In this document: piece by piece, positions 16,993-26,262 of the stretch
How positions within the stretch are numbered: the stretch's first letter is position 1
Layout of the letters: each line of letters begins with the position of its first letter
Assembly (NCBI GenBank): GCA_041399085.1
Contig: JAWKTM010000015.1
Location: 62,001-126,000 of the forward strand
Length of the DNA stretch: 64,000 nucleotides
Reading direction: 5' to 3'
DNA from: JAWKTM01 sp041399085
Lineage (GTDB): Bacteria > Planctomycetota > Planctomycetia > Pirellulales > Pirellulaceae
Notes under the pieces: model-generated
Told to the model about the DNA's origin: nothing
The model's database searches: none
The model's input: the letters and a program-made list of their open reading frames with translations, nothing else
Translations under genes and position numbers: made by a program

Positions 16993-17033
16993 CGTGCCGC
17001 TCGTCCGAAAAAACCACCTCCGCCGCCAACCCA

Positions 17034-17730
17034 ATGAAAACGCCTCGACCCGAATCAGCCATCCGCCGCAAGCCGCTCGGCAGTTCGCCACCACGCACTG
17101 GAGTTTGGTCGTGGCGGCGGGCAACGGTTCGGATCGCGGCGGGCGTTGGCCGAACTGTGCAAGCCCCGTACTGGTATCTTTGTACGCCTACATCCGCCCG
17201 CCGAGGCATCGCGTCGGCCGAAGCCCAGGATTTGACGCAGGCGTTCTTCGCCGAGCTGCTGGAAAAGGAACGCTTGCGAGCGGCGACGCTACGACCGCGG
17301 CCGATTCCGCTCGTTCCTGTTGGCGTCCTTGAACCACTTTCTGGCCAATCAATGGCGAGACGCTCGGCGGCAAAGCGGGGCGGCGACCGCACGCCGTTGT
17401 CGATCGACTACGCCTCGGCCGAATCCCGGTATCAATGGGAGCCGGCCGACGACCGACAGCCGAGCGAACTTTCGAGCGGCGGTGGGCCATGACGCTGCTG
17501 AGCGCTTCGCGGATCGGCTGCGTGACGGAGTGCGATCAACAGGGAAACAGCCGTTGTTCGGCAGCCGAGGCGTATTTGGCTGGCGAGCCGCGCGGCGACG
17601 GCGCGTACCGTAGATCGCTGAAGAGCTGGCGGTGATAGTGAAGGAGGCCGTGGAAGCAGCAGCTCACTGCGCCTGCAAATCAGCGGGGACGTCGAAGAGT
17701 TGCTGCAGGCCGATGCCCAGCGCCATTCGC
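17034..17730 (+). pseudogene. ECF sigma factor (planctomycete type), broken by frameshifts
   Basis: ATG at 17034 opens a frame that soon shifts. Recognisable pieces lie in order across three frames: TTHWSLVVAAGN, then ASAEAQDLTQAFFAELLEKE (sigma region 2), then RGRFRSFLLASLNHFLANQW, then RTPLSIDYASAESRYQWEPA, then TAERTFERRWAMTLLS. This series matches planctomycete ECF sigma factors that accompany Ser/Thr kinases. At least four indels are needed to join the pieces, and beyond about 17640 (AHRLRLQISGDVEELL-like codons in yet another frame) the region 4 end is only faintly visible. No full-length product is possible as sequenced. The kinase gene that normally follows such a factor is present 870 bases downstream and is also damaged. 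Confidence 0.7.
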
Positions 17731-17965
17731 TTCGCCCAAGATATCTGGACGCGACAGCCGCGCGGAAGCTGGCTATGCTGCGTGCCGGCATTGCGGACGA
17801 TCGCGACCAAGCGTCGCAGGCCCGGAGCCATGAACGGTGGAACAGCAACACCTTCTGGCGGCCGTACCATGCGGCATCACCGTTCAATTTTCCGCCGATT
17901 AATTTTGTGAAGGCCGGCATCATGGCCGCAGGGCAACGCCCGGAGTCAGTTGATCACTGCCTTTG

Positions 17966-18183
17966 GCTGAAGGCCATAATCATCAACAAATCATGAAAAT
18001 GACCTTCAGCCGACCACCACGTTTGCCTAAGTTCCTGGGGCGTTTGCCCCAGGCTACGGTGTAAAGGCCGTTGGCCAAAAATTGAATCGCAACTGGTTTC
18101 CAAACAGCTAGTTAGTGCGTGTCGCGAAATTGCGACTGGCACAAACCAATATGGTATGCGTGCTTCAGAATTGCGACTGGCAC
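17966..18183. repeat. Cluster of short inverted and direct repeats
   Basis: GGCTGAAGG (about 17966) is inverted as CCTTCAGCC (about 18005). A perfect hairpin CCTGGGGC-GTTT-GCCCCAGG lies at about 18034-18053. AATTGCGACTGGCAC is repeated at 18128-18142 and 18169-18183. No gene is supported between the sigma remnant and the kinase start at 18603. Confidence 0.65.
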
Positions 18184-18602
18184 TGGCAGCCGCTGATGCC
18201 ATCCGCAAAACTGGATCCGCACGCGTCCGGTGGTTGGTCGAACTCCACGAACACCGACAGAGCGACGCAGTTGCCACGAACGACTTCCGTTGACGAACGG
18301 TCAGCTTGGGCGATTGGCTCCGATCCGAAAGCGCCGACGTAGCATGGCCATCCTGTGCGTGCGACCCATCTCGGACTCGATTGGAGAAACTATCCGCGGC
18401 AACCCATCAGCATTCTGCTCGCCGCCGAAACTTCCTTTGTAACCTTTCCCGAAATACAGGTTACCAGTTTACAAGCCCAGAGTTGCCGCAGATCGTGTCG
18501 GGCGACAGGCCGCCACGCCGTGGTGCTCACTTGGCACGGCTCTTTCGATGCGGTCGGCCAAGTACGGCGGATCGCAACCCGAGCCGACGGAGAAACTCGT
18601 GC

Positions 18603-18900
18603 CATGAATCATCCGAATCCTGCCCCGCGGCGGCCTCCCTGCCACCCGACATCACCGCAGGTTGCCCGCGATACGTGATGCAATTGGCGATGGCTACCGA
18701 CGCCGATGCCGGAACCGATCCGCTGGACCACCGAAGCTCGCTCGACCACGCCGGCGCGCGTTTCGTACCGCCGAAACCGCACGACCTGCAGCCGCACTTC
18801 CCGCAGCTTGAGATTCTGGACCTGATTGGCGCGGCGGACGGGAGCGGTCCTGCAGAGGCTCGACAACTCGCCTGGATCGGCTCGTGGCGGCTCCAAGATT
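18603..18900 (+). pseudogene. Frameshifted N-terminus of the Ser/Thr kinase
   Basis: The natural kinase start is probably ATG 18603 (MNHPNP). Pieces that belong together appear in different frames: LPPDITAGCPRYVMQLAM (a zinc-finger-like leader), then LQPHFPQLEILDLIGA, the usual lead-in to the kinase glycine loop, then RLDRLVA, which normally precedes the ATP-binding lysine, then SKILPSTARDPSFAERF. At least three indels separate these blocks, two of them at the glycine loop and at the VALK lysine. As sequenced, a complete ATP site cannot be made from one frame. Confidence 0.7.
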
Positions 18901-21441
18901 TTGCCGTCGACCGCTCGCGATCCCTCGTTCGCCGAGCGATTTTCGCGCGAGGCCCGGGCGCTCGCGCGGCTCAGCCATCCGAACATCGTGGCCGTCTACG
19001 ATTCGGGCAACAGCGGCGGCTACTTCTATCTGCTGATGGAATATGTGGACGGCGTGAATCTGCGCGAAGCGATCGTGGCCAAGACGCTGACTCCGTCGCA
19101 GGCGTTGGCCGTGGTGCCGCAGATTTGCGAGGCTCTGCAGTTCGCTCATGACGAGGGCGTCGTGCATCGGGACATCAAACCTGAGAACGTGCTGCTCGAC
19201 ACGCGCGGCCGCGTGAAGGTGGCCGATTTCGGTTTGGCCAAGCTGCTGCGGCAACCGGCCGACGACGAGTATCTAACGCATACGCATCAAGTGATGGGGA
19301 CGCCGCGATACATGGCCCCGGAGCAGATGGAAGGCTCGCGGGCCGTCGATCATCGGGCGGACATCTATTCGCTGGGCGTGGTGTTTTACGAGCTGCTGAC
19401 GGGCGAGTTGCCGCTGGGCAGCTTCGATCCGCCGTCGAAGAAGGCCCGAGTCGACGCGCGGTTGGATCAAGTGGTGCTGCGAACTTTGGCCAAGGAGCCG
19501 GACCGGCGGTATCAGCGTGCGGGCGAAGTGAAGACCGATGTCGAGACGATCTCGGGCGTGCCGGTACGAATCTTGGCGGGGCACGGTCGCGAGTGGCGAA
19601 GCGAGGCCGAATGGTTTGGCGTGCCGCTGGTTCACATCGCCACGGGAATCGATCCCCGCACGGGACGCAAACGCGTGGCTCGCGGCGTGATTGCCATCGG
19701 CGACGTGGCGCTGGGCGGCGTTGCCATGGGCGGCGTCGCTTGCGGCGGCATCACGCTCGGTGGCGTCTCGGCCGGATTGATCTCGTTGGGAGGTCTGGCC
19801 AGCGGTCTGCTGTTGGCGATCGGCGGCGCGGCCATCGGAGGCGGATTATCCATCGGCGGACTCGCCATCGGCGACGTGGCGATCGGCGGCTGTGCCATCG
19901 GGCAATATGCGTATGGCGGCGGAGCGTTTGGATACTATGTGTATGGACCAATGGACCATGAGACGCGGGCCGTCGAACTTATGCGAGGCGGTCCCCTGGG
20001 ACTTCTGCAATTCGCGGCCCAGGATCTTTGGTTCCGCGGAACCTGTATGTTCGCCACGGCACTTGTGTTATTAACAACCATGATCGTCGTCAGCACCGCC
20101 TCGCCAAACCGAAAGAAAGGAGATAGGGATGAGAAATCCAGTGAGCCGCCGGCCAAACCGTTCTTCATTCCCTTGTTGGCGATCTTCAATATTGTGATCG
20201 GACTGCTTAGCCTCGTCTTAATCTCGGTCGACTTAGTAAGACCGCTCGATCCGAATGATTCTTTGGATCAGATCGCCGCTAATAGTATGGTCTATCAGTT
20301 CTGGAATCCGATCAGCCAATTGATCGGTTACTTTACAAGTGTCGCGTTAATCCTGGGCGGAATCGGCTTGCTGTCCTGGCGGGCCTGGGCGCGGCGACTC
20401 ACACTTTGGTCGGCCATTGTGATGCTCGGTTCGTTTCTGGTCGAGCTGCCTTTTGTGATGGCTTATACGGGTCTGCCCATCCTGCAAGACGCCATGCGAG
20501 GCGACGCTGAATTCCCGGCCGAAGTTGCCGTGCCGAGTGCCTTGGCGTTAGTGGGAGGGATGCTCGCGTTCGGCCTGTTGTACAACGTGCTCTTGCTAGT
20601 CGCGATGTCGCGACGGTCGGTTGTCGAGGCGTGCGAATATGATGATTCGAGCCAACCGTCGCGCGGCAAGGCCGTTCTTCCGCCCAAACGCCGTCCCGCC
20701 GGTGTATGGTGGGGCGTCGCGGCCCTATGCGTGTTGTTGTGTTGTCCCATCAGTGTCGTGGCACTCGCTGTGATCGGCGCCGTTGGCTTCAGCACGGACA
20801 CGCTTGATCAAGGATCCCCGGCCGATTATGCGCCGGCCGAACGTGAGGATGTATCCACATCGCAGGAGTTTTCGGAACTCGGCACGGGGAACATCATCTT
20901 CACAAATGACGGTCCCCAGTTTCGCGCCAGCTTCGCCAATACGTTGGGCCTAACACCCGCCCAGCATCAAGCTGCCAATGAAGCGCTAGCCGCGATGTAC
21001 GAAAAGTATTTGGATTGGGAATCAGAGCATCGCACAATGACCGTGAACGGGGATTATCAAGTTACCACGATTGAACCAATGCCCGAAGACAAACGCCGCG
21101 AGCTGGAGCATGAGCTGTGGACCAAATTGGACGCCGCGATCCCGTCGTCACAAAGTCAGAAGCTCGCACGGCTCAACGTCCCGGTCTTTTCCCTGGGCCC
21201 GCAAAGCGGTCGCTTGAGTCTGCTCGTTCAACCCGGCCTATTGGGCTGGGGCGAATATGGTGCAAAAGTCAGCATTCGCCGCATGGGAAGCTGGTACGAA
21301 TGGAACGTCCAAGTCGGTGGCCGTTTGGATTTCGATGAAAGCGGCCCGCAACTGCCCCACTACTACCAACGATTCTGGCGCGAGCCAACAACGCACGACA
21401 CCTCGAACACGCCCGGTTCCCAGACCACCGACTCGCCGTAG
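18826..21441 (+). CDS. Ser/Thr protein kinase with glycine-repeat domain and membrane segments
   Basis: From about 18880 the frame is continuous. The kinase C-lobe is complete: VVHRDIKPENVLLD (catalytic loop), VADFGLAKLL (metal loop), MGTPRYMAPEQM (activation segment end) and DIYSLGVVFYELLTG. After it, residues about 290-375 form an unusual run of short glycine repeats (GVALGGVAMGGVACGGITLG and onward). Then follow several hydrophobic segments (ALVLLTTMIVV, LLAIFNIVIGLLSLVLI, ALVGGMLAFGLLYNVLLLV, ALCVLLCCPISVVALAVIG) and a soluble C-terminal domain. The frame's first 20 or so residues are out-of-frame sequence; the true N-terminus is the frameshifted part at 18603-18900. Such kinases pair with the preceding ECF factor in planctomycetes. 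Activity as sequenced is doubtful because the ATP-binding loop is broken. Confidence 0.8.
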   Translation: MARRTGAVLQRLDNSPGSARGGSKILPSTARDPSFAERFSREARALARLSHPNIVAVYDSGNSGGYFYLLMEYVDGVNLREAIVAKTLTPSQALAVVPQICEALQFAHDEGVVHRDIKPENVLLDTRGRVKVADFGLAKLLRQPADDEYLTHTHQVMGTPRYMAPEQMEGSRAVDHRADIYSLGVVFYELLTGELPLGSFDPPSKKARVDARLDQVVLRTLAKEPDRRYQRAGEVKTDVETISGVPVRILAGHGREWRSEAEWFGVPLVHIATGIDPRTGRKRVARGVIAIGDVALGGVAMGGVACGGITLGGVSAGLISLGGLASGLLLAIGGAAIGGGLSIGGLAIGDVAIGGCAIGQYAYGGGAFGYYVYGPMDHETRAVELMRGGPLGLLQFAAQDLWFRGTCMFATALVLLTTMIVVSTASPNRKKGDRDEKSSEPPAKPFFIPLLAIFNIVIGLLSLVLISVDLVRPLDPNDSLDQIAANSMVYQFWNPISQLIGYFTSVALILGGIGLLSWRAWARRLTLWSAIVMLGSFLVELPFVMAYTGLPILQDAMRGDAEFPAEVAVPSALALVGGMLAFGLLYNVLLLVAMSRRSVVEACEYDDSSQPSRGKAVLPPKRRPAGVWWGVAALCVLLCCPISVVALAVIGAVGFSTDTLDQGSPADYAPAEREDVSTSQEFSELGTGNIIFTNDGPQFRASFANTLGLTPAQHQAANEALAAMYEKYLDWESEHRTMTVNGDYQVTTIEPMPEDKRRELEHELWTKLDAAIPSSQSQKLARLNVPVFSLGPQSGRLSLLVQPGLLGWGEYGAKVSIRRMGSWYEWNVQVGGRLDFDESGPQLPHYYQRFWREPTTHDTSNTPGSQTTDSP

Positions 21442-21850
21442 CAAGTTGTCTTTTGCTTCGAAGGCTCGTCAGAATTCGCTGTCGAGCAATGGTTTCGGAA
21501 ATTCTTTTCAACCGATCGAACTCGCTGACGGTGAGTTCACGCCAGCAGTGACGGATCGCCGCCACGATTTGTCATCACATAAGCAGTGGCATTCGTATGG
21601 TTCTTGTTAGTGACGCAGGATCCAATCCATTTTCAGTCCGACCTTGCATTCGTCGTGAGGCTCCCACACCAGTATGGTTGAAAGACACCCACAACGTTAT
21701 CCCTCTGACACAACCTTGTCATGCGGACAGGTTAGAATCCAGTTAAAAAGGTCTAACTCTTTACCTTTCCATGCGGAAGCCCTCGGCACGTAGCATGCCC
21801 CGACGCCCCCTCCGCATTCACCTTGCGGAATACTTAGCTTACGTTGCTCA
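21442..21850. other. Intergenic region without a supported gene
   Basis: Only short open frames occur here, with no recognisable family. A minus-strand stretch (AAIRHCWRELTVSEFDRLKR near 21500-21565) looks mildly protein-like but is short and has no good start. ATGCGGA/TCCGCAT arms near 21770-21820 form a weak hairpin. Confidence 0.35.
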
Positions 21851-21899
21851 TAACCTGGCGATTCTGGATGCACCGAAAGCTTTGTGAGCCAAGACGCGT

Positions 21900-22561
21900 T
21901 TCGTCGTCTGAATGCGGCTCAATTTCGCGATGGTCGATGAACTGAACGATAGCTACGAAGCTCCGATGTTCATGTCGGCGATGGCGGTTCCAGCTTATGC
22001 CGCGCCCATGACGGCAATGGTTCAGCTCGCGTCGATGTTTCAACATGTCAACTCGGTTGGTGCCGCATTCGCGCTGCTGGCCTTGGCGCTGGGGCGAACA
22101 TCGGACTCGTCGTCTGGATGAGCCGTGTCTACGGGTGGAAACAATCAGCCGCCTGGTTTGCGCTATCAGTCGGGGTCGTCATTGGCTTGGTTTATGGTTT
22201 CGACAAACCGCTTGTATCCGCACGGTGTGGAGCCCGTCGGGCATACCCATGCCTTTGACGACTATTGTGCGCCATTCCAAACACACTATCAGAAACCCGA
22301 TGTCATTGGTATGGAGAATTTTTTCCGAGAAGCTCGCGCCGCAGAGATCATCGCCAGGTGCGCGACGGGAATGTTTCTAACAACGGGGCTGGATTTGGCT
22401 CGCTGGGGTATCGTGCTGCCCGGATCCGAACTGGGAGGCATCGCTTTGGTCGGCTTGCTGGCGATGAGCGTTTTCGGTTGTTACATCTACTATCCAGAGC
22501 CGCGCGAGTTCTTTGACGAGATGAAAATGGTCAACGCCGAAGTCGCCTCGGCAGCGCCGTG
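21900..22561 (+). pseudogene. Remnant of a multi-span permease-like membrane protein
   Basis: Membrane-protein sequence continues across two frames. One frame gives APMTAMVQLASMFQHVNSVG and AFALLALALG; a shift near 22090 leads to IGLVVWMSRVYGWKQSAAWF and ALSVGVVIGLVYGFDKPL; a shift back near 22220 leads to HGVEPVGHTHAFDDYCAPF, and the final part ends in LGGIALVGLLAMSVFGCYIYY. The VEPxGHTHAFDxYC block recalls permeases of the DUF318/ArsP_1 type (SO_0444-like metal exporters), but that link is from memory and only moderately secure. There is no start or N-terminal half. It is a decayed or mis-sequenced gene. Confidence 0.4.
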
Positions 22562-22684
22562 AGCCGCGCATTACACCGCATGAAACTCGCCTATTCGCAA
22601 CAGTGACTAGTTGCAGCGCAACATGACTTCAACTAACACACGCGCGCACCAAAACAATCGCCATGCGATTACATGGCGATGAAT

Positions 22685-23050
22685 TCAACTCGCGCATGGC
22701 ACGGGTACCGATACCAAACGGCGGTTGATCGTCCAGTCAATTGGCGACGGCGACGCGACCTCGACAATTGCATGCGTACCATGAGGTCCGCGCAATGTTT
22801 TCCACGGAACGATTTCACGATGGAAGGCGATAATGTGGCCCTCGCGATCCAGCATCACCACGTCGATCGGAAACCACATCCAGTGAGTGTGGATCGAGCG
22901 ACAGGGAGCTAAGAGCAGACCTTCGTTGGGTGCGAGTGGTCGATGGAATTGCAGCCCTCGGAATCGCTTCCAGAAGGTATCCGCGACCTCTAAGTTCGCC
23001 ACGATTATCTCACCACTGTCGGCATCAAGTAGTTGGCCCCCAAAATTCAT
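22685..23050 (-). CDS. DUF192 family protein
   Basis: The 121-residue product matches DUF192: VADTFWKRFRGLQFHRPL, LLLAPCRSIHTHWMWFPIDVV, then HIIAFHREIVPWKT and HAIVEVA. The HTHWMWFPIDV core is the family signature. DUF192 proteins are small, usually exported, and of unknown biochemistry. This copy has no signal peptide. Its ATG lies two bases after the TAA stop of the TadC gene (TAACAATG), so translation is likely coupled and it is the last gene of the Tad operon. Tad-linked DUF192 genes occur in other bacteria, which supports a pilus-related role by inference only. Confidence 0.85.
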   Translation of the reverse strand: MNFGGQLLDADSGEIIVANLEVADTFWKRFRGLQFHRPLAPNEGLLLAPCRSIHTHWMWFPIDVVMLDREGHIIAFHREIVPWKTLRGPHGTHAIVEVASPSPIDWTINRRLVSVPVPCAS

Positions 23051-23052
23051 TG

Positions 23053-23985
23053 TTAGAAATTCCGCACCTGGATAAACGTCTCGGCCATTTTGAACAATTG
23101 CACAAACGCAGGACCGAGTGTCCAGACGAATAATCCCGGCAGAAAACAGACGACCAAGGGAATAACGCGTTTTGTTGGTAGGGCGTTGGCGAAGGCGATT
23201 GCTCGTTCGCGTCGCCGTGCCCGCACATCGTCGGCTTGCTGTCGCAATACGCGCGCGATTCCCATCCCCAGTTGCTCGGCTTGTACCAGAGCGGAGACGA
23301 AGACGGAAACCGACGGTAGGTCGATCCGCGTGGAGAGTCGTCGCAGGCTTTCAACACGGGCGCGTCCCGCCAACAAATCCGCCTGGAACATCTGAAATTC
23401 CGTTGCCAGTGGCCGCCCCGACAGTCGCGTTTTGAGAATGCGAGTCAGCGCCGCATCGAACCCAAGCCCCGCTTCGCTCAATGTCGAGAGCAACTCCAAC
23501 GCCAAGGGCAAATCCTGCTCGACCAATTCCACACGCTGGCGACGCGATCGGCGTACGAAGAGCCACGGACCGCTGCCGATTATCACACATATAAGCCACG
23601 GCGCGACCCAGACGACGGGCAAGAAAGTTTCGCCCACTCCGCCCGGCACCAACACTGCGGTCTGTTCCATGAATTGCTGCAAACCCGAAAAGGTAAACGC
23701 CAATGCGATTGCCAGTCCCAAACCGATGCAGAAACCGGTTGCCAAGAGGAACCATTGCGGGGCAGCGCCGCCGCGAAAGCCGGCCCGATAGAGCCAGCGT
23801 CCAAGTCCTCCGATCCGATCAACTTCTCCAACCGCGGCAAGACGGCCAACGGTCGTTGAATTAGGCTGGGTTGTCTGATACCAACGCTCGCGCGCTTTGG
23901 ATTGCAACCACATCCACCGCCATGCCAGAACAACGGCAAGTAACAATCCTGTTAGGACGAGTAACGGGAGAGCAATATGATACAT
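23053..23985 (-). CDS. tadC: Tad pilus inner-membrane platform protein TadC
   Basis: The 310-residue product is a type II secretion F-domain protein. It has an N-terminal membrane segment (IALPLLVLTGLLLAVVLAW), two central hydrophobic segments, the F-domain core DLPLALELLSTLSEAGLGFDAALTRI and FVSALVQAEQLGMGIARVLR, and a C-terminal membrane hairpin (RVIPLVVCFLPGLFVWTLG). TadB and TadC form the inner-membrane base on which the TadA ATPase acts to assemble Flp pili. It starts 15 bases after the TadB stop. The frame is intact. Confidence 0.9.
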   Translation of the reverse strand: MYHIALPLLVLTGLLLAVVLAWRWMWLQSKARERWYQTTQPNSTTVGRLAAVGEVDRIGGLGRWLYRAGFRGGAAPQWFLLATGFCIGLGLAIALAFTFSGLQQFMEQTAVLVPGGVGETFLPVVWVAPWLICVIIGSGPWLFVRRSRRQRVELVEQDLPLALELLSTLSEAGLGFDAALTRILKTRLSGRPLATEFQMFQADLLAGRARVESLRRLSTRIDLPSVSVFVSALVQAEQLGMGIARVLRQQADDVRARRRERAIAFANALPTKRVIPLVVCFLPGLFVWTLGPAFVQLFKMAETFIQVRNF

Positions 23986-23999
23986 AGTGTGTTCTCCGC

Positions 24000-24857
24000 T
24001 TAGAACCTGGGCTTGCTAATCAGGTTCATCCACACAATGCCGACTGCTTGCAATATAACCGATCCGGCGACAAACCAGCTTCCTATTGGCGAACGAACAA
24101 AGTCCTCCATTTGGTCAGGACCATTACGCCAGACAATGACGGCAATGAAATAGGTCAAGCCCACAATGGCCAGCGTCGAGAACTGGGATTGCGCTGTGTT
24201 TGAGCGAATGCGGCGCGAAATGTCGATGCGGTCGCGTATCGTTCTCCCAACCGTTGTCAATGTCGACGAGAGTTTCCCGCCCACCTCCCAGTGGACTGAG
24301 AGTGCGGAAGTAAACAGTAGGAAAGTCTCCAGCGGAACTCGCTGAGCTAGAGATCGAAAGACTTCGGCCGGTTCATCCCCCAGTCGAATTCGTCCGGCGA
24401 CTTCTTCCAGATAGGGCCGCAACGGTGAACGGCATTCCGTAATTGCCGCTTCGATTGCCGTGCCAACACTAGCGCCGGCACCCACCGCACCGATCATGAT
24501 GTCGATGGCATCGGCCAGTTGCGTTTCCAAGACGGCGACATGACGCGCTGCGAGGAAGGATTCGATCTGGCTCGCCAGCAGGCCAAACATCAAGCCCAGT
24601 GCAACCACATAGGGCAAGGAAAGCTGGAACACGAGCGCCACGACGGTGGCGACAGCCAATGCCAAAGCCCAGGGGGCCCAAATCCAACGGCGATGGAGTC
24701 GACGCGTGCCGACGCGGACAGGGTCTTGCGGGGCCAGCCTGCCGTCGACTTCTGCTAGCCGTTGCCATGCCAGTTCCCGTTGACGCATACCGCGCCAACC
24801 AGCCGCGACCAGCGCAACCAGCGTTAGCCAGCCGAAAAACAAAGTCACCTGCAACAC
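24000..24857 (-). CDS. tadB: Tad pilus inner-membrane platform protein TadB
   Basis: The start is taken as GTG 24857, with GGAG nine bases upstream and immediately after the TadA stop; the open frame runs much further but overlaps TadA in a nonsense frame. The 285-residue product opens with a membrane segment (VTLFFGWLTLVALVAAGW), has a second pair near residue 70, and carries the F-domain pattern DAIDIMIGAVGAGASVGTAI, FLLFTSALSVHWEVGGKL and RDRIDISRRIRSNTAQSQ, then a C-terminal membrane hairpin. It is the partner of TadC in the same operon. Confidence 0.9.
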   Translation of the reverse strand: MLQVTLFFGWLTLVALVAAGWRGMRQRELAWQRLAEVDGRLAPQDPVRVGTRRLHRRWIWAPWALALAVATVVALVFQLSLPYVVALGLMFGLLASQIESFLAARHVAVLETQLADAIDIMIGAVGAGASVGTAIEAAITECRSPLRPYLEEVAGRIRLGDEPAEVFRSLAQRVPLETFLLFTSALSVHWEVGGKLSSTLTTVGRTIRDRIDISRRIRSNTAQSQFSTLAIVGLTYFIAVIVWRNGPDQMEDFVRSPIGSWFVAGSVILQAVGIVWMNLISKPRF

Positions 24858-24861
24858 CGTC

Positions 24862-26262
24862 TCAAGCTCCCGGCTGGAACAGCGACATTGGCACGTCGAA
24901 GCTCTCGGCTCGCATCTGTTCGACCACGCGAGGCACGATTCCGGTTGCCACGAACTCACCTGCCAACCGCTTGCCTTGTCGCCCGCGCGATCGAAACACG
25001 AAGACTTCTTGCAGTTGCGGCGTGTCTCCTTCCATGCCAGTGATTTCAGCCAGACTCTGGACGCGCCGCACACCATCCTCACAACGTCGAATGTGTACGA
25101 CCAACTGAATCGCCGAAACAATCTGTTCGCGAATCGCGCGCGACGGTAAATCAAGCCCCGCCATGAGGACCATCGTCTCCAGCCGCGACAGAGCATCGCG
25201 CGGGCTGTTTGCGTGGATCGTGGTTAAGCTGCCGTCGTGGCCCGTGTTCATGGCTTGCAGCATGTCGAGCGCCTCGCCGCCGCGAACTTCGCCCACAATG
25301 ATGCGGTCCGGCCTCATGCGCAACGCGTTAATCACAAGATCGCGAGCGGCTATGCGCCCCAAGCCTTCGACATTCGGCGGCCGTGTTTCCATGCGGACCA
25401 CATGCTCTTGATCGAGTATCAATTCCGCCGCATCTTCGATCGTCACGATCCGCTCGTGGTTCGGTATTGCCTCGGCGATGGCTCCCAGAAAGGTCGACTT
25501 GCCCGAGCCAGTGCCGCCCGAGATGAGAATGTTCTTGCGGCCTCGAACAACCCATTCCATCAGTTCACGCATGGCAGGCGAGAACATCCCCAACTCCATC
25601 AAATCATCGCGACGCAGACGACGCCGACCGAATCGGCGAATCGATAGTGTCGGTCCGTCGATGGTCACCGGCGGCAACGTAGCGTTGACGCGGCTGCCAT
25701 CGGGAAGACGGGCGTCGACCATGGGCGAACCTTCATCGATCCGTCGGCCGACTCGGGCAGCAATCCGCTGGATGATCCGCACAAGATGTTCGCTATCTCG
25801 AAAACGGACGTCGGTTTTCTCGAGTCGTCCGAAACGTTCGATAAACACACGCTGGGGACCATTAACCAAGACGTCGGTCACGGCCGGATCGGCCAGCAGC
25901 GGCGCCAGCGGTCCGACGCCCAGCGTTTCTTCTAGTAGATCATCCACCATCTGGCGTCGTTCGATGTCGTTCAGGGCCAGGTCCTGTCCAGCAAGCGCCT
26001 GATCGACAAAGTCCTCGACCACCTCCGCCAACTGGTCCTCACTCGCGTTGATCAGGTTGCGACGATCCAAGTCCGAAAGCAACCGTTGATGCAAGTCGGC
26101 CTTCACTCGCAGATAGGAAACGGCGCCGTGGTCACCGGCGGGCATTCCGACCGCGGGCGGCGACATGGCGGTCGTCGTCGTTCGCTTGGTCGTGGTACGA
26201 ACGTGATCGCGCGGCAGATTCAAAGCGGCTCGCGAAAGTAGTTGGCGCGGATCTTGGTTCAT
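24862..26262 (-). CDS. tadA: Tad pilus assembly ATPase TadA/CpaF
   Basis: This 466-residue secretion ATPase shows the Walker A ILISGGTGSGKSTFLGA, the Asp box ERIVTIEDAAELIL, Walker B RPDRIIVGEVRGGEALDML and the His box GSLTTIHANSPRDAL. The N-terminal domain contains the CpaF-type VTDVLVNGPQRVFIERFGRL. It powers Flp pilus extrusion from the cytoplasmic side. Its ATG overlaps the tadZ stop by four bases (ATGA), which indicates coupled translation, and tadB starts directly after its stop. A Thr-rich low-complexity patch (TTTKRTTTTA) sits near residue 25. The frame is complete. Confidence 0.95.
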   Translation of the reverse strand: MNQDPRQLLSRAALNLPRDHVRTTTKRTTTTAMSPPAVGMPAGDHGAVSYLRVKADLHQRLLSDLDRRNLINASEDQLAEVVEDFVDQALAGQDLALNDIERRQMVDDLLEETLGVGPLAPLLADPAVTDVLVNGPQRVFIERFGRLEKTDVRFRDSEHLVRIIQRIAARVGRRIDEGSPMVDARLPDGSRVNATLPPVTIDGPTLSIRRFGRRRLRRDDLMELGMFSPAMRELMEWVVRGRKNILISGGTGSGKSTFLGAIAEAIPNHERIVTIEDAAELILDQEHVVRMETRPPNVEGLGRIAARDLVINALRMRPDRIIVGEVRGGEALDMLQAMNTGHDGSLTTIHANSPRDALSRLETMVLMAGLDLPSRAIREQIVSAIQLVVHIRRCEDGVRRVQSLAEITGMEGDTPQLQEVFVFRSRGRQGKRLAGEFVATGIVPRVVEQMRAESFDVPMSLFQPGA

